Below are positions 17,636-25,752 of a stretch of DNA of 33,563 nt, piece by piece. Position 1 is the first letter of the stretch; the number at the start of each line of letters is the position of its first letter. The position numbers and the translations under genes were made by a program. Source of the DNA: Candidatus Firestoneibacteriota bacterium (lineage in GTDB: Bacteria > Oederibacteriota > D2-FULL-39-29 > CAIOVX01); contig CAITPB010000132.1 of assembly GCA_903894145.1 (NCBI GenBank), forward strand, positions 1-33,563, read 5' to 3'. Below the pieces are notes generated by a model, which was not told where the DNA came from, made no database searches, and saw only the letters and a program-made list of their open reading frames with translations.

Positions 17636-17721
17636 TTCAACCCCCTTGCGTCATAAGAAACTTAACCTTCTGACCCTGTACCACTCACGTAACCTGCGAA
17701 CAGGACTCGCCTTCCGGTCAT

Positions 17722-19584
17722 CTAAATAATATTCACATCAATCATTTTTGCTCTAAACTTTTTGTCGCGCGACAACTCCGCTTTCGCGGCCTTAATTAAT
17801 GCGCCTACTCCGGTTTGAGAACGGAGCAGAAACTGAGACCTGAATCCCGCGAAAGACTTCCCAAGTTCAAGAGGCCCAAGGATTTCAACACCGCTGCTAT
17901 TATGTTTCTCAAGACTTAAACCGAAAATATGCTGAAAGTTCTTGAGCTCTTCCTCAGTTTTTCCGCTCAGCGTTATGAAAGCCAGCCTGGAATAAGGCGG
18001 GTAAAGAAGTTCTTTTCTCTGAGCAAGTTCCATTCTCATGAATTCTTCGACTGAGCCGCCCTGAACCGCTCTGGCAACAGGATTCTTTCCGTCTCTTACC
18101 TGAAGAATCAATTTAGCCGAAACCGGAGCCGTATCGGCCGCCTTCGCAACGAACGAAAGCGCCTGTTCAACAGCGCGGAAATCATTTCTGTTCATTAAGT
18201 GTTCAATCCCTGAGATTACTGCAGCTCCGCCATCGATTCCTGCAAGATAAGCTATCGCAAGATGAGTGCCTACAGCAAGCCTTCCGCTTCCCAGCTTAAA
18301 TTCAGCTTTAGCGCCGGCCCTGTCGGACTTCCTTTTCAAAGCTTCAGTATCTATACGAGCAGTTCTGACTCCCGGCATCAATTCTGCCGCTTCAGCTTCA
18401 GCTCTCTCCACGCCATCCCCTATGCCGGACAATAGGATACCTTTGCATTTAGGGCACGATTCCGGAATCGGGCTCTTTATCCCGCAGTATCCGCACCGCA
18501 GGGTGCTATCCTCTTTGTGTTGAACGAGCGGTATGCCGCACTTGCCGCAGCGGATAACCGAACCGCACTCATCACAGAAGGTAGCCGTGGCAAAACCTTT
18601 ACGCGTGGTAATCAAGACCGCGTTTTTTCCTTTTTTCACGGCGTCTTCAAGCGGTTTTACGGCGAGCGGAGAGAGCATCCTAAACCTATTTTTGAAGGCT
18701 ACCACAGTTATTCTGCCGGGGCTGAAAAACTCGCTCTTTTCAGGAGGGAAACGGTGACGGGTGTCGACCGAGAGCAGGTAGGAACCCAGAATGACATCAA
18801 AACCTGAACGCTTTGCGCGTTCAACAAGCACATCCCTGGCCAGGAATCTCGGAGTTTCATCGCTTCTGTAACTATTTGCGTTCTCTTCCTCAAGAATAAC
18901 CGCGCGCAAATCTCTGACAGGCAAGAAGAGGCCCTGCCGAGAGGCTACAACACACAGCGGGCCTTCGCCCTGCATGGCGGTAAGCGCCAAAAACTGCTTG
19001 CCTTGAGGAAGCTTCGCGTTCGCTTCAACAGTCAAAACGCCGGCAGCCCTGATTTTCACGGCAAAATCTGATATCAAATCCGTTTCCGGAAGAATGATCA
19101 TTGTCTTGCCGCCGGCTGCAGCCGTTCTTTTTATTATGTCCAAATATTCGGCTTCTCTTTTTACTCGGGGAAGTTCTATGGATCTTACTGAATTTTTAAC
19201 TTTCACGGCGCTGCCGTCAGTAAAGCGCTCGGGCAGGTCCGGGAACGATCCTCGCGACGGAGGGAATACTTTTAACTTGTCGGGAAGCATTGTGTGAAGA
19301 CACATTCCCAGGGAAGAGGCATATTCCTCAGCCATCCAAAAAGCGAGCCCTGACAGATTCTTGTCAAGCACGGGCAGAGGGTCAAAAAGAGAGGAAACAT
19401 TCTTGAGATTTGCGACTGGAGACGAATCAGGGAAGCCGGTTACGAATGCTATGGCTTTTCTGTTGCCTAAAGGAACAATAACGCGCTGGAATAAGGAAAG
19501 GCGTCCTTTCAGTTCCTCCGGAATAATATAAGTGAAAGAAATATCTCCCGGCGCATTAATCGCCGCTTCGACAAATTCTGTCAT
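17722..19584 (-). CDS. priA: PriA-like primosomal protein with degenerate ATPase motifs
   Basis: PriA normally restarts stalled forks as a 3'-5' helicase and loads the replicative helicase. This copy is 620 residues (usual about 730). It is collinear with PriA: N-terminal 3'-DNA-binding domain (about 1-105), helicase lobes, an intact eight-Cys zinc region (CDEC, CGKC, CGYC, CPKC at about 337-380) and the C-terminal YPPYSRLAF segment. However, Walker A GxTGSGKT is replaced by AAAGGKT (155-161, no preceding P-loop glycine pattern), the DEEH box is EEEN (232-235), GSATPS is GSYLLS (267-272), and the motif V/VI segments (GTQM..KG.DFP and QVAGRAGR) read GTHLAIAYLAG and FVAKAADT. It therefore probably has no helicase activity, as known for actinobacterial PriA. 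GAGGAAGG precedes the ATG. The gene sits in a normal gmk-rpoZ-type cluster. Confidence 0.88.
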   Translation of the reverse strand: MTEFVEAAINAPGDISFTYIIPEELKGRLSLFQRVIVPLGNRKAIAFVTGFPDSSPVANLKNVSSLFDPLPVLDKNLSGLAFWMAEEYASSLGMCLHTMLPDKLKVFPPSRGSFPDLPERFTDGSAVKVKNSVRSIELPRVKREAEYLDIIKRTAAAGGKTMIILPETDLISDFAVKIRAAGVLTVEANAKLPQGKQFLALTAMQGEGPLCVVASRQGLFLPVRDLRAVILEEENANSYRSDETPRFLARDVLVERAKRSGFDVILGSYLLSVDTRHRFPPEKSEFFSPGRITVVAFKNRFRMLSPLAVKPLEDAVKKGKNAVLITTRKGFATATFCDECGSVIRCGKCGIPLVQHKEDSTLRCGYCGIKSPIPESCPKCKGILLSGIGDGVERAEAEAAELMPGVRTARIDTEALKRKSDRAGAKAEFKLGSGRLAVGTHLAIAYLAGIDGGAAVISGIEHLMNRNDFRAVEQALSFVAKAADTAPVSAKLILQVRDGKNPVARAVQGGSVEEFMRMELAQRKELLYPPYSRLAFITLSGKTEEELKNFQHIFGLSLEKHNSSGVEILGPLELGKSFAGFRSQFLLRSQTGVGALIKAAKAELSRDKKFRAKMIDVNII

Positions 19585-20251
19585 ATTCCTTCCTCAGCAG
19601 TTTTACATCTTGCCAGACATCCACCTTAAGGTTAGGATTTCTAAGACAGGCGGAAGGGTGGTAGGTTGGAATTACCGGTATTCCGTTGTAATCTTGTATT
19701 GTACCGCGAAGTTTTGTTATCCCGATTTCCGTTTTCAATAAGTTATGAGTTGCAGGATTGCCCAGAGTGCAGATAATTTTTGGGGCTATTATCTCCAGCT
19801 GGGCTTTCAGATAAGGAATACACAGATTTTCTTCTTCAGGTTCCGGCGGCCGGTTATCAGGAGGACGGCACTTCAGCACGTTAAGAATAAAGACCTGCTC
19901 TCTTTTAAAACCAATGGCTTCTATTATCTTGTCCAGCAGTTTGCCGGCTTTCCCTACAAAAGGCCTGCCCTGCTCATCCTCGGTTCCTCCGGGAGCCTCG
20001 CCGACAAAAACAAGTTTTGCCTCGGGATCCCCCTCTCCGAAGACGAAATTCTTCCGTGAAGCGCCGAGAACGCACTTTCTGCAATCCTTAATACTCTCAT
20101 AGAGCGCCTTGAGGGTTTCAGCTTTCCCCGCAAACAGGGGCGTGTTCCCGCCTGCGGCCGCTCCCGATTTTTCTCTAAAACAAACATAGCCGTCATCCTC
20201 AACGGCTCTCTTAATCATTTTCTTTATCTGTTCCCTTGCGTTGTTGCTCAC
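19556..20251 (-). CDS. uracil-DNA glycosylase, family 4 ([4Fe-4S])
   Basis: Removes uracil from DNA in base excision repair. It is 231 residues long with a poorly conserved N-terminal 45. The Fe-S ligands are C57 and C60 (DCRKC), C128 (KCRPP) and C144 (NLCIPY). Motif A GEAPGGTEDEQGRPFVG is at 84-100 and motif B HPSA at 198-201, both as in type-4 UDGs. The start is GTG with AAGGA 5 nt upstream. It overlaps priA by 29 bp. In many bacteria coaBC stands between rpoZ and priA; here this glycosylase takes that position. Older databases may call it a phage SPO1 DNA polymerase-related protein. Confidence 0.94.
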   Translation of the reverse strand: MSNNAREQIKKMIKRAVEDDGYVCFREKSGAAAGGNTPLFAGKAETLKALYESIKDCRKCVLGASRKNFVFGEGDPEAKLVFVGEAPGGTEDEQGRPFVGKAGKLLDKIIEAIGFKREQVFILNVLKCRPPDNRPPEPEEENLCIPYLKAQLEIIAPKIICTLGNPATHNLLKTEIGITKLRGTIQDYNGIPVIPTYHPSACLRNPNLKVDVWQDVKLLRKEYDRICRSGD

Positions 20252-20271
20252 GTTAGTCCTTGGAAGGGAAC

Positions 20272-20484
20272 TTACTTCGCTTTTTTCTTGCCTTCTGTTT
20301 TAAGTTTTACTTTCCCTTCAAGCACCTCTTCGAGCCCGATGCTTGTGGCTTTGCGAAAAACAGATTTTGTGTCAAAATCAAAACTCCTGTCATTTAAAAC
20401 CCTCGCCCTTTTTGCGGCGACAACCGTCAGCATGTATTTGTTGTCAACCTTGTCTAGCATCTTTTCAAGCTTAAATGTGGACAT
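20272..20484 (-). CDS. rpoZ: RNA polymerase omega subunit
   Basis: A 70-residue protein that binds the beta-prime subunit and helps RNA polymerase assemble. The hallmark segment NKYMLTVVAAKRARVLN (about 15-31) is present, with a basic C-terminal tail (KTEGKKKAK). The ATG overlaps the gmk stop by one base (TAATG) and GGAGG lies 7 nt upstream. Gene order gmk-rpoZ is widely conserved. The usual (p)ppGpp-contact region near the N-terminus of omega is short here and cannot be judged. Confidence 0.92.
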   Translation of the reverse strand: MSTFKLEKMLDKVDNKYMLTVVAAKRARVLNDRSFDFDTKSVFRKATSIGLEEVLEGKVKLKTEGKKKAK

Positions 20485-21116
20485 TAATGTGCCTCCTTGG
20501 CATGCTTTATCTTTGAATTCTCTGCTTTTATTATCGCCTTTATACTGCAGACAGCGTCGTTAAGGCTGTCGTTTATCACAAGGTACTCATACGCCGGCAG
20601 TTCTCTTAGTTCTTTTTCTGCAGTTGAAAGCCGCAGATTCACAACGGGCCTGCTTTCCGTCCCTCTCATCTTTATCCTCTTGAGCATTTCCTTAAAAGAC
20701 GGAGGCAGAATAAATATAAGGCAGGCGTCTTTGAAATTCTTTTTCACCTGCCTGCCTCCTTTCACGTCTATCGTCAAGATCACGTTCTTCCCTTTTTTCA
20801 ACAGTGCTTTGGCGCGCAGTCCCGGAGTACCGTAGTAACTGTCGTGTACTTTTGCCCATTCCAGGAAGAAACCCTGTTTTATTCTTTCCCTAAAAACATT
20901 TTCTCCGATAAAATAGTAGTCAACTCCGTCCTTCTCTCCCTTTCTCGGGCGTCTTGTCGTGCAGGAAATAGAACGCACGCAAGTGCTATCGGACTTGATT
21001 AGTTCGGCGCATACGGTAGTCTTGCCGCCGGCGGTAGGAGAGGAAATCACCACAAGCCGTCCTCCCGACCTGCTCCATTTCTTCATAGCGCTGTTGAAAA
21101 CGGCGTTATTCAACAT
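20484..21116 (-). CDS. gmk: guanylate kinase
   Basis: Phosphorylates GMP (and dGMP) to GDP with ATP. It is 210 residues, the usual length. The P-loop SPTAGGKTT (26-34) differs a little from the common GPSGAGKS/T form but keeps GKT. The GMP-binding signature SCTTRRPRKGEKDGVDYYF is at about 51-69, and NVILTIDVKGG is near residue 120. The start at 21116 overlaps the yicC stop by 11 bp, with an AGG 6 nt upstream; the inner ATG (21086) has no ribosome binding site. It is the second gene of the yicC-gmk-rpoZ run. Confidence 0.95.
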   Translation of the reverse strand: MLNNAVFNSAMKKWSRSGGRLVVISSPTAGGKTTVCAELIKSDSTCVRSISCTTRRPRKGEKDGVDYYFIGENVFRERIKQGFFLEWAKVHDSYYGTPGLRAKALLKKGKNVILTIDVKGGRQVKKNFKDACLIFILPPSFKEMLKRIKMRGTESRPVVNLRLSTAEKELRELPAYEYLVINDSLNDAVCSIKAIIKAENSKIKHAKEAH

Positions 21117-21972
21117 TCTGGACCTGTTCCCTCACCTTCTCGAGTTCTTCCTTGAAGGCGACTACAATGTGGGATATTTCGTTCGTGTTGCACTTGCTGC
21201 CGATGGTGTTTATCTCCCTCATAAACTCTTGAAGGAGAAAATCAAACTTCCTCCCCGCGGGTTTATTTTCCCCGGCTATGCGTTTGAACTCCTCGATATG
21301 TCCTGAGAGCCTGGCTATCTCTTCGGAGATATCCGCCCTTTCAACCATCAAAGAAGCTTCCGCGCAAATCCTGTTTTGGTCCATCTTATCAACATTTTTA
21401 AATATCTCCTGCAGTTTTTCAGTTACCGCCTTTTTCTTTTCCGGCATTATCCTTGCATTGATTTTTATGATAGTATCGAGCATCTTGGAAAGAGAAGCTG
21501 TCCTGGCGCCGATATCTTTACCGACTTTCGCGCCTTCATTTTTTCTTGACGTTGTAAGGCCTTTAACCGCTGTCTCAAAAGCCTCTTTTAGAGCCGGAAA
21601 ACTCGTTTCTTTATGCTCTGTAGTCCTTATGATGTCGTTGAACTTGAGTATTTGATCAATGGAGATGCCGCCATTTAATTTCAGCGTCTTGCCAAGCCCG
21701 GAGAGAGCGCCGAGATATTTCTTTGCCAGCTTGCTGTTTACTATTATTTCTTTTTCTTCTTTGTTTTCCCACGCGAAGATATTTACCTCTATATGGCCAC
21801 GGTCAATTCTGGCGTGCAGCAACTCTCTGAGTTTGCTTTGGTATTCGTTCATGGAGCCTGGCATGCGGAAACTCACATCGAAGTACTTGTGGTTTACCGA
21901 ACTTATCTCCACTGAATAGCGGACGCCCTTGGCTTCTTTAACTCCCCGCCCAAACCCCGTCATGCTATTCAT
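21106..21972 (-). CDS. yicC: YicC family endoribonuclease
   Basis: A 288-residue protein of the YicC-like family, for which endoribonuclease activity is known in E. coli. The N-terminal MTGFGRG (4-10) and VNHKYFDVSFRMPG are family hallmarks, and the C-terminal block runs through GRKFDFLLQEFMREINTIGS with the closing EKVREQVQNVE. The middle (about 120-210) is helical and coiled-coil-like. GAGGAG lies 5 nt before the ATG. Conserved linkage yicC-gmk-rpoZ supports the call. Confidence 0.93.
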   Translation of the reverse strand: MNSMTGFGRGVKEAKGVRYSVEISSVNHKYFDVSFRMPGSMNEYQSKLRELLHARIDRGHIEVNIFAWENKEEKEIIVNSKLAKKYLGALSGLGKTLKLNGGISIDQILKFNDIIRTTEHKETSFPALKEAFETAVKGLTTSRKNEGAKVGKDIGARTASLSKMLDTIIKINARIMPEKKKAVTEKLQEIFKNVDKMDQNRICAEASLMVERADISEEIARLSGHIEEFKRIAGENKPAGRKFDFLLQEFMREINTIGSKCNTNEISHIVVAFKEELEKVREQVQNVE

Positions 21973-22022
21973 ATTCGCTCCTCGCGATTTACATTACAAG
22001 CTTCGCATCTGGCTTTGCTCTT

Positions 22023-22067
22023 ACCTTATGAACCTTATAAACTTTATTAACCTTATAAACTTTTTAT
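22023..22067. repeat. 9-nt tandem iteron array A (ACCTTATAA-type, five units)
   Basis: Five consecutive 9-mers on the plus strand: ACCTTATGA, ACCTTATAA, ACTTTATTA, ACCTTATAA, ACTTTTTAT. They sit between the coiled-coil gene stop and yicC. The same unit family appears at 29963-30006 and 30066-30101. The in-frame 9-nt period makes the spurious ORF repeat (MNLINFINLINF). Confidence 0.85.
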
Positions 22068-22070
22068 GTG

Positions 22071-22676
22071 TTACTTTACTATCGCTAAAATCAACGCGAG
22101 TATCCCCACCGCTGTCCCGGCCACTCCCCAATAAGGCCAGCCGGCCGGATCCTCAGGCGTCAGCCTGCTGCTTTTGTTCAGTTCTTCCCTCATCTGCCGG
22201 TAAGACTTGCGGCAGTCGTTCAGACTCTCGGTGTTCATATCCACGCTCTTTTTTAGAGACGAAATGTTCTCCCGCAAACTGTTAAGATCGTCTGACCTTA
22301 TCTTTGAATCATTTTCAAGATAGTTCAGTTTCGTCTTCAGCGAATCAAGGTCATCAGCAAAGGAGCCTGACTGTTTAAGAACTTTCTCGAGACCTTCCTG
22401 CGCTTTTTTAAGATCAATCCCGAGCAGTTCAGCCGTCTTTCTTTCTGACGTGACGTCTTTCGCCACAACAGTTATCTTTTCGGATAACCACCTGATCGAA
22501 CCCCTTATAGTTAGCAACTCTCCGGCTATCTCCGCCTGCCTCGCGGAAAGTTCTTCAACCTTAAGTTCAAACCCTCCGGGTGCTCTCTCCGGTGTAGCCT
22601 GCGCCTGCGGCAGGTCAGCAGCTAGTACAGGGAACGCAAAAGCGGCAACAAGAAGAGCTGCAAGCTTTTTTACCAT
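22071..22676 (-). CDS. exported coiled-coil protein with C-terminal membrane anchor
   Basis: A protein of 201 residues that I do not recognise. It has a signal peptide (about 1-19, ending FPVLAA), a long Glu/Lys/Leu-rich helical region (about 38-165) with heptad-like spacing (LKTKLNYLENDSKIRSDDLN), and a single C-terminal hydrophobic segment (about 182-200, VAGTAVGILALILAIV) ending in K. This gives a mostly periplasmic coiled coil anchored by its C-terminus. Its start overlaps the nuoN stop by 7 bp, so it belongs to the nuo operon by position, but a role in complex I is unproven. The Pro/Ala-rich stretch after the signal may be a linker. Confidence 0.72.
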   Translation of the reverse strand: MVKKLAALLVAAFAFPVLAADLPQAQATPERAPGGFELKVEELSARQAEIAGELLTIRGSIRWLSEKITVVAKDVTSERKTAELLGIDLKKAQEGLEKVLKQSGSFADDLDSLKTKLNYLENDSKIRSDDLNSLRENISSLKKSVDMNTESLNDCRKSYRQMREELNKSSRLTPEDPAGWPYWGVAGTAVGILALILAIVK

Positions 22677-24130
22677 AGATTTAAGACTGATCCCGCAGCC
22701 GCTGAAATGAACGGATCGGGATAAATACAGGCTAACAGTACCAGAACTGCGGTAACACCCGCTATCACTGCAAGTCCTGTAGAGAGTTCGACTTTTCTTT
22801 CGTCTTTCTGTTCGCCAAAATAGACAAAATAGGCGATTCTAAAATAGTAGTAGAGAGCTATAACGCTGTTCATTATGCCGATAATCGCAAGCCACAGGAA
22901 TTTCTGCCCGGCCTGAATTATAGCGGAGAAGACATAGAACTTTCCTATAAAACCAGCTGTCGGAGGTATTCCGGCAAGCGAGACCAGAAAAACAACAAGT
23001 ACCAGCGCTAGGTACGGATTGCTCTTTGAAAAGCCGGAGTATGACTGCATATCATCGCTGCCGGTCTTGTTAAAGAAAGCTATTATCACTGCAAATATCC
23101 CGATATTCATAAGCATGTAAACAAAAGCGTAGAGCAGCACTGAGGTAATCCCCAGCGCCGGAGCCGTTCCCGAGCAAGCCGCGACCACACCCATTAAAAT
23201 ATATCCTGAATGCGCAATACCTGAGTAAGCAAGCAGCCTTTTTACATTGTTCTGCTGGAGCGCCATCAGGTTTCCGGCTGTCATCGTAAGCGCTGAGAGC
23301 ACGGCAAGCGCCATAACAAGGTCACCTTTTCCTGTTACTGCTGCCAGCGCAACCCGAAGAAGTACTGCGAAACCTGCAGCCTTCGAAGCCGTAGAAAGAA
23401 GGGCTGTAACCGGTGTAGGCGCGCCTTCATACGCCTCAGGAGCCCAGCTATGAAAAGGAACCATTGCGATTTTGTACCCAAATCCGACGAGCATCAGCAG
23501 AAAACCGCAGATAAATAGCGGTGAATAAGCGCCCGGCCCGCGGAGTATTTCAGTCATTGCCTTGAGATTGGTCGTACCTGTAGAAGTGATGACAAGAGAC
23601 ATCCCGTACACGAATATTCCTGCGGAGAAAGCGCCTATCAGGAAGTACTTAAGCGCTCCTTCCGCTGATTTCGGGTCATTCTTGATATACCCCGTAAGCA
23701 CGAAGAAAGCGATGCTGACAAACTCCACGCTCAGGAAGATCATCAGCAAGTCGCTGGAAGACACCATAAACATCATGCCGAGCGCCGCGAAAACTACAAG
23801 CGCCGAGAATTCCCCTATAACCTCGTCCTTTATTGGAGCGTAATATCTTGCCATCGTCAGCGCGAATACCGTGGAAAGTATTATTATGCCTTTAAAGAAT
23901 ACCCCGTAGGCATCTATTGAAACCATATTGCCGAGTATCAGCCCTTTTGCCGGAGCGTATACGAGCAGCACAAGCGACAGGAGCAGTCCCCAGACAGAGA
24001 GATTTATGATATACCTGCGCCTAAACCTTTCAGGGATGAAAAGGTCAAAGCCCAGTATCAGGATACCGAGACAGAGTACGAATATCTCAGGCACCAAATA
24101 TATGAAATCTTTCAGTAAAGCAGTATTCAT
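22670..24130 (-). CDS. nuoN: NADH-quinone oxidoreductase subunit N
   Basis: Antiporter-like membrane subunit of complex I (486 residues, equal in length to E. coli NuoN). About 14 hydrophobic helices are evident. Typical features are the N-terminal LVPEIFVLCLGILIL, a central HSWAPEAYEGAPTPVTALLSTASKAAGF with the conserved Lys used for proton movement, and FIGKFYVFSA in the last third. The ATG overlaps the nuoM stop as ATGA. It forms part of the proton-pumping arm. Confidence 0.95.
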   Translation of the reverse strand: MNTALLKDFIYLVPEIFVLCLGILILGFDLFIPERFRRRYIINLSVWGLLLSLVLLVYAPAKGLILGNMVSIDAYGVFFKGIIILSTVFALTMARYYAPIKDEVIGEFSALVVFAALGMMFMVSSSDLLMIFLSVEFVSIAFFVLTGYIKNDPKSAEGALKYFLIGAFSAGIFVYGMSLVITSTGTTNLKAMTEILRGPGAYSPLFICGFLLMLVGFGYKIAMVPFHSWAPEAYEGAPTPVTALLSTASKAAGFAVLLRVALAAVTGKGDLVMALAVLSALTMTAGNLMALQQNNVKRLLAYSGIAHSGYILMGVVAACSGTAPALGITSVLLYAFVYMLMNIGIFAVIIAFFNKTGSDDMQSYSGFSKSNPYLALVLVVFLVSLAGIPPTAGFIGKFYVFSAIIQAGQKFLWLAIIGIMNSVIALYYYFRIAYFVYFGEQKDERKVELSTGLAVIAGVTAVLVLLACIYPDPFISAAAGSVLNLW

Positions 24131-25608
24131 GGCTTGATAGTCCCCAGGGCTTTAAGCATTGAATCCACGCTCGCGGAAGACAGCTCCATAACTATTCTTG
24201 GCAGGAAACCAAGGACAACCATGATGATAATCAGCGGAACGACCGAGATAAGTTCACGGGTGTTGATCTCCGACAGGCCTTTCCATTTTTCATTGGCTGG
24301 CCCGAGAAATACCTTCTGTATCATAATAAGGAAATATGCAGCCGTCACCACGATGCCAATCGCGGAGAAACCTGTAATGATCTTCATCCAGGTGTTTTGA
24401 ACCTGGAAAGCGCCGAGGAAGCACATAAATTCAGACCAAAAACCCGAGAGACCAGGGAGCCCGAGGGACGCGAATACCGCAACTGTCATAATTCCGGTAT
24501 AAACCGGCATAATTGATCCGAGACCGCCGAAGCCCTCAATCTCCCTTGTGTGCGCCCTGTCGTAAATAACTCCTACCAGAAGGAAAAGCGCGCCGGTTAT
24601 TATTCCGTGATTAAACATCTGGAAGATGGCGCCGTTTAAACCGGCAGTTGTCATGGCCGCCATGCCCAGCAGGACATAACCCATGTGATTTATTGAAGAG
24701 TAGGCTATCATCTTTTTCAGGTCTTTCTGCGCCATGGCGCAGTAGGCGCCGTAAACAATGTTTATCATCGCCAGTACCGCGAGCGGCAGGGCAAAATAAA
24801 CGACGGCCTGGGGCAGAATGCTGTAGCTGACCCTGAGCATTCCGTAAGTTCCCATCTTGAGCAGCACGCCGGCGAGGATTACGCTGACGGCTGTCGGCGC
24901 TTCCACGTGAGCGTCAGGAAGCCAGGTATGGAACGGGAAGACCGGCACCTTGATCGCGAACCCGATGAAGAGCGCGACGTATATAACATTCTGAAATAAT
25001 TTCGTGAAGAGCGGAGCCTGTTTCGCCAGCTCAAGCATGTTGAAAGTATGGGGAGCGCTGGTAAAATAGAGAGCTATTATTCCCAGAAGCATTATGACGC
25101 TTCCGAACAGAGTATAAAGGAAAAACTTGATGGCCGCGTATTCCTTCCTCGGGCCGCCCCAGATACCTATCAGGAAGTACATCGGAACAAGGGTAATCTC
25201 CCAGAAGACATAGAACAGGAAAAAATCCAGAGCGAGAAAGACTCCTAGCATTCCTGTTTCAAGCAGCAAGAAGAAGAAGAAATACTCCTTTACCCTGGAA
25301 GTAACGTTATAAGAATAGATAACCGATATTAGAGAAAGAAGTGTTGTCAGGACCAGCATCGCGATACTTAAGCCGTCCACGCCCATAAAATATGTGACAT
25401 TAAGGGAAGGGATCCAGCAGCACTGTTCAATGAACTGCATTCCGCCGATACTTTTGTCATACCCCAGAAGAACCATAAGAGATATGATAAGCGCGACCGC
25501 GGCAGCCGCGGTTGCTATACCCCTCACGATATTGTCCTTACCCTTCGGGACGAATAAGAGCGCCAGCCCTCCGATGAGCGGGATGAATGTCACCAGTGTT
25601 AACAGCAT
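24127..25608 (-). CDS. nuoM: NADH-quinone oxidoreductase subunit M
   Basis: Antiporter-like subunit of the complex I membrane arm, 493 residues. Characteristic segments are LVPMYFLIGIWGGPRKEYAA (about 140-160), PFHTWLPDAHVEAPTAVSVILAGVLLKMG (about 228-256) and SSINHMGYVLLGM (about 305-317). A strong AAAGGAGGAAGG ribosome binding site lies just before the ATG. A 144-bp gap separates it from nuoL, which is unusual in this operon. It ends overlapping nuoN. Confidence 0.97.
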   Translation of the reverse strand: MLLTLVTFIPLIGGLALLFVPKGKDNIVRGIATAAAAVALIISLMVLLGYDKSIGGMQFIEQCCWIPSLNVTYFMGVDGLSIAMLVLTTLLSLISVIYSYNVTSRVKEYFFFFLLLETGMLGVFLALDFFLFYVFWEITLVPMYFLIGIWGGPRKEYAAIKFFLYTLFGSVIMLLGIIALYFTSAPHTFNMLELAKQAPLFTKLFQNVIYVALFIGFAIKVPVFPFHTWLPDAHVEAPTAVSVILAGVLLKMGTYGMLRVSYSILPQAVVYFALPLAVLAMINIVYGAYCAMAQKDLKKMIAYSSINHMGYVLLGMAAMTTAGLNGAIFQMFNHGIITGALFLLVGVIYDRAHTREIEGFGGLGSIMPVYTGIMTVAVFASLGLPGLSGFWSEFMCFLGAFQVQNTWMKIITGFSAIGIVVTAAYFLIMIQKVFLGPANEKWKGLSEINTRELISVVPLIIIMVVLGFLPRIVMELSSASVDSMLKALGTIKP

Positions 25609-25752
25609 CCTTCCTCCTTTCGACTGAAACTATTCAAGAAACAATTTCTTCAGGATTACTCAGATTCCTTAAACCGATTGGGCAGATTAAGCCATGCTCT
25701 CTCTAATCCGCGTAATTGTCTTTCTAAATCGGCGCAATCAGGAAATATTTTC
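25609..25752 (-). other. 144-bp gap inside the nuo operon with two short hairpins
   Basis: Between nuoL and nuoM (minus strand) all neighbours are nearly gapless, yet this gap holds two short inverted repeats, AGGAAAATATTTCCT right after the nuoL stop and AAGAAATTGTTTCTT about 25 nt before nuoM. An open frame of 33 codons between them (stop TAA) reads RQLRGLERAW but has no ATG, GTG or TTG start except inside nuoL. I do not call it a gene. The hairpins might set mRNA stability or segmental expression. Confidence 0.45.

Noticed and set aside
17636-17721. Gap between priA and the HEAT gene considered as a promoter region
   Set aside because: No convincing -35/-10 pair on the minus strand; only the GTG ribosome binding site at its end is clear.
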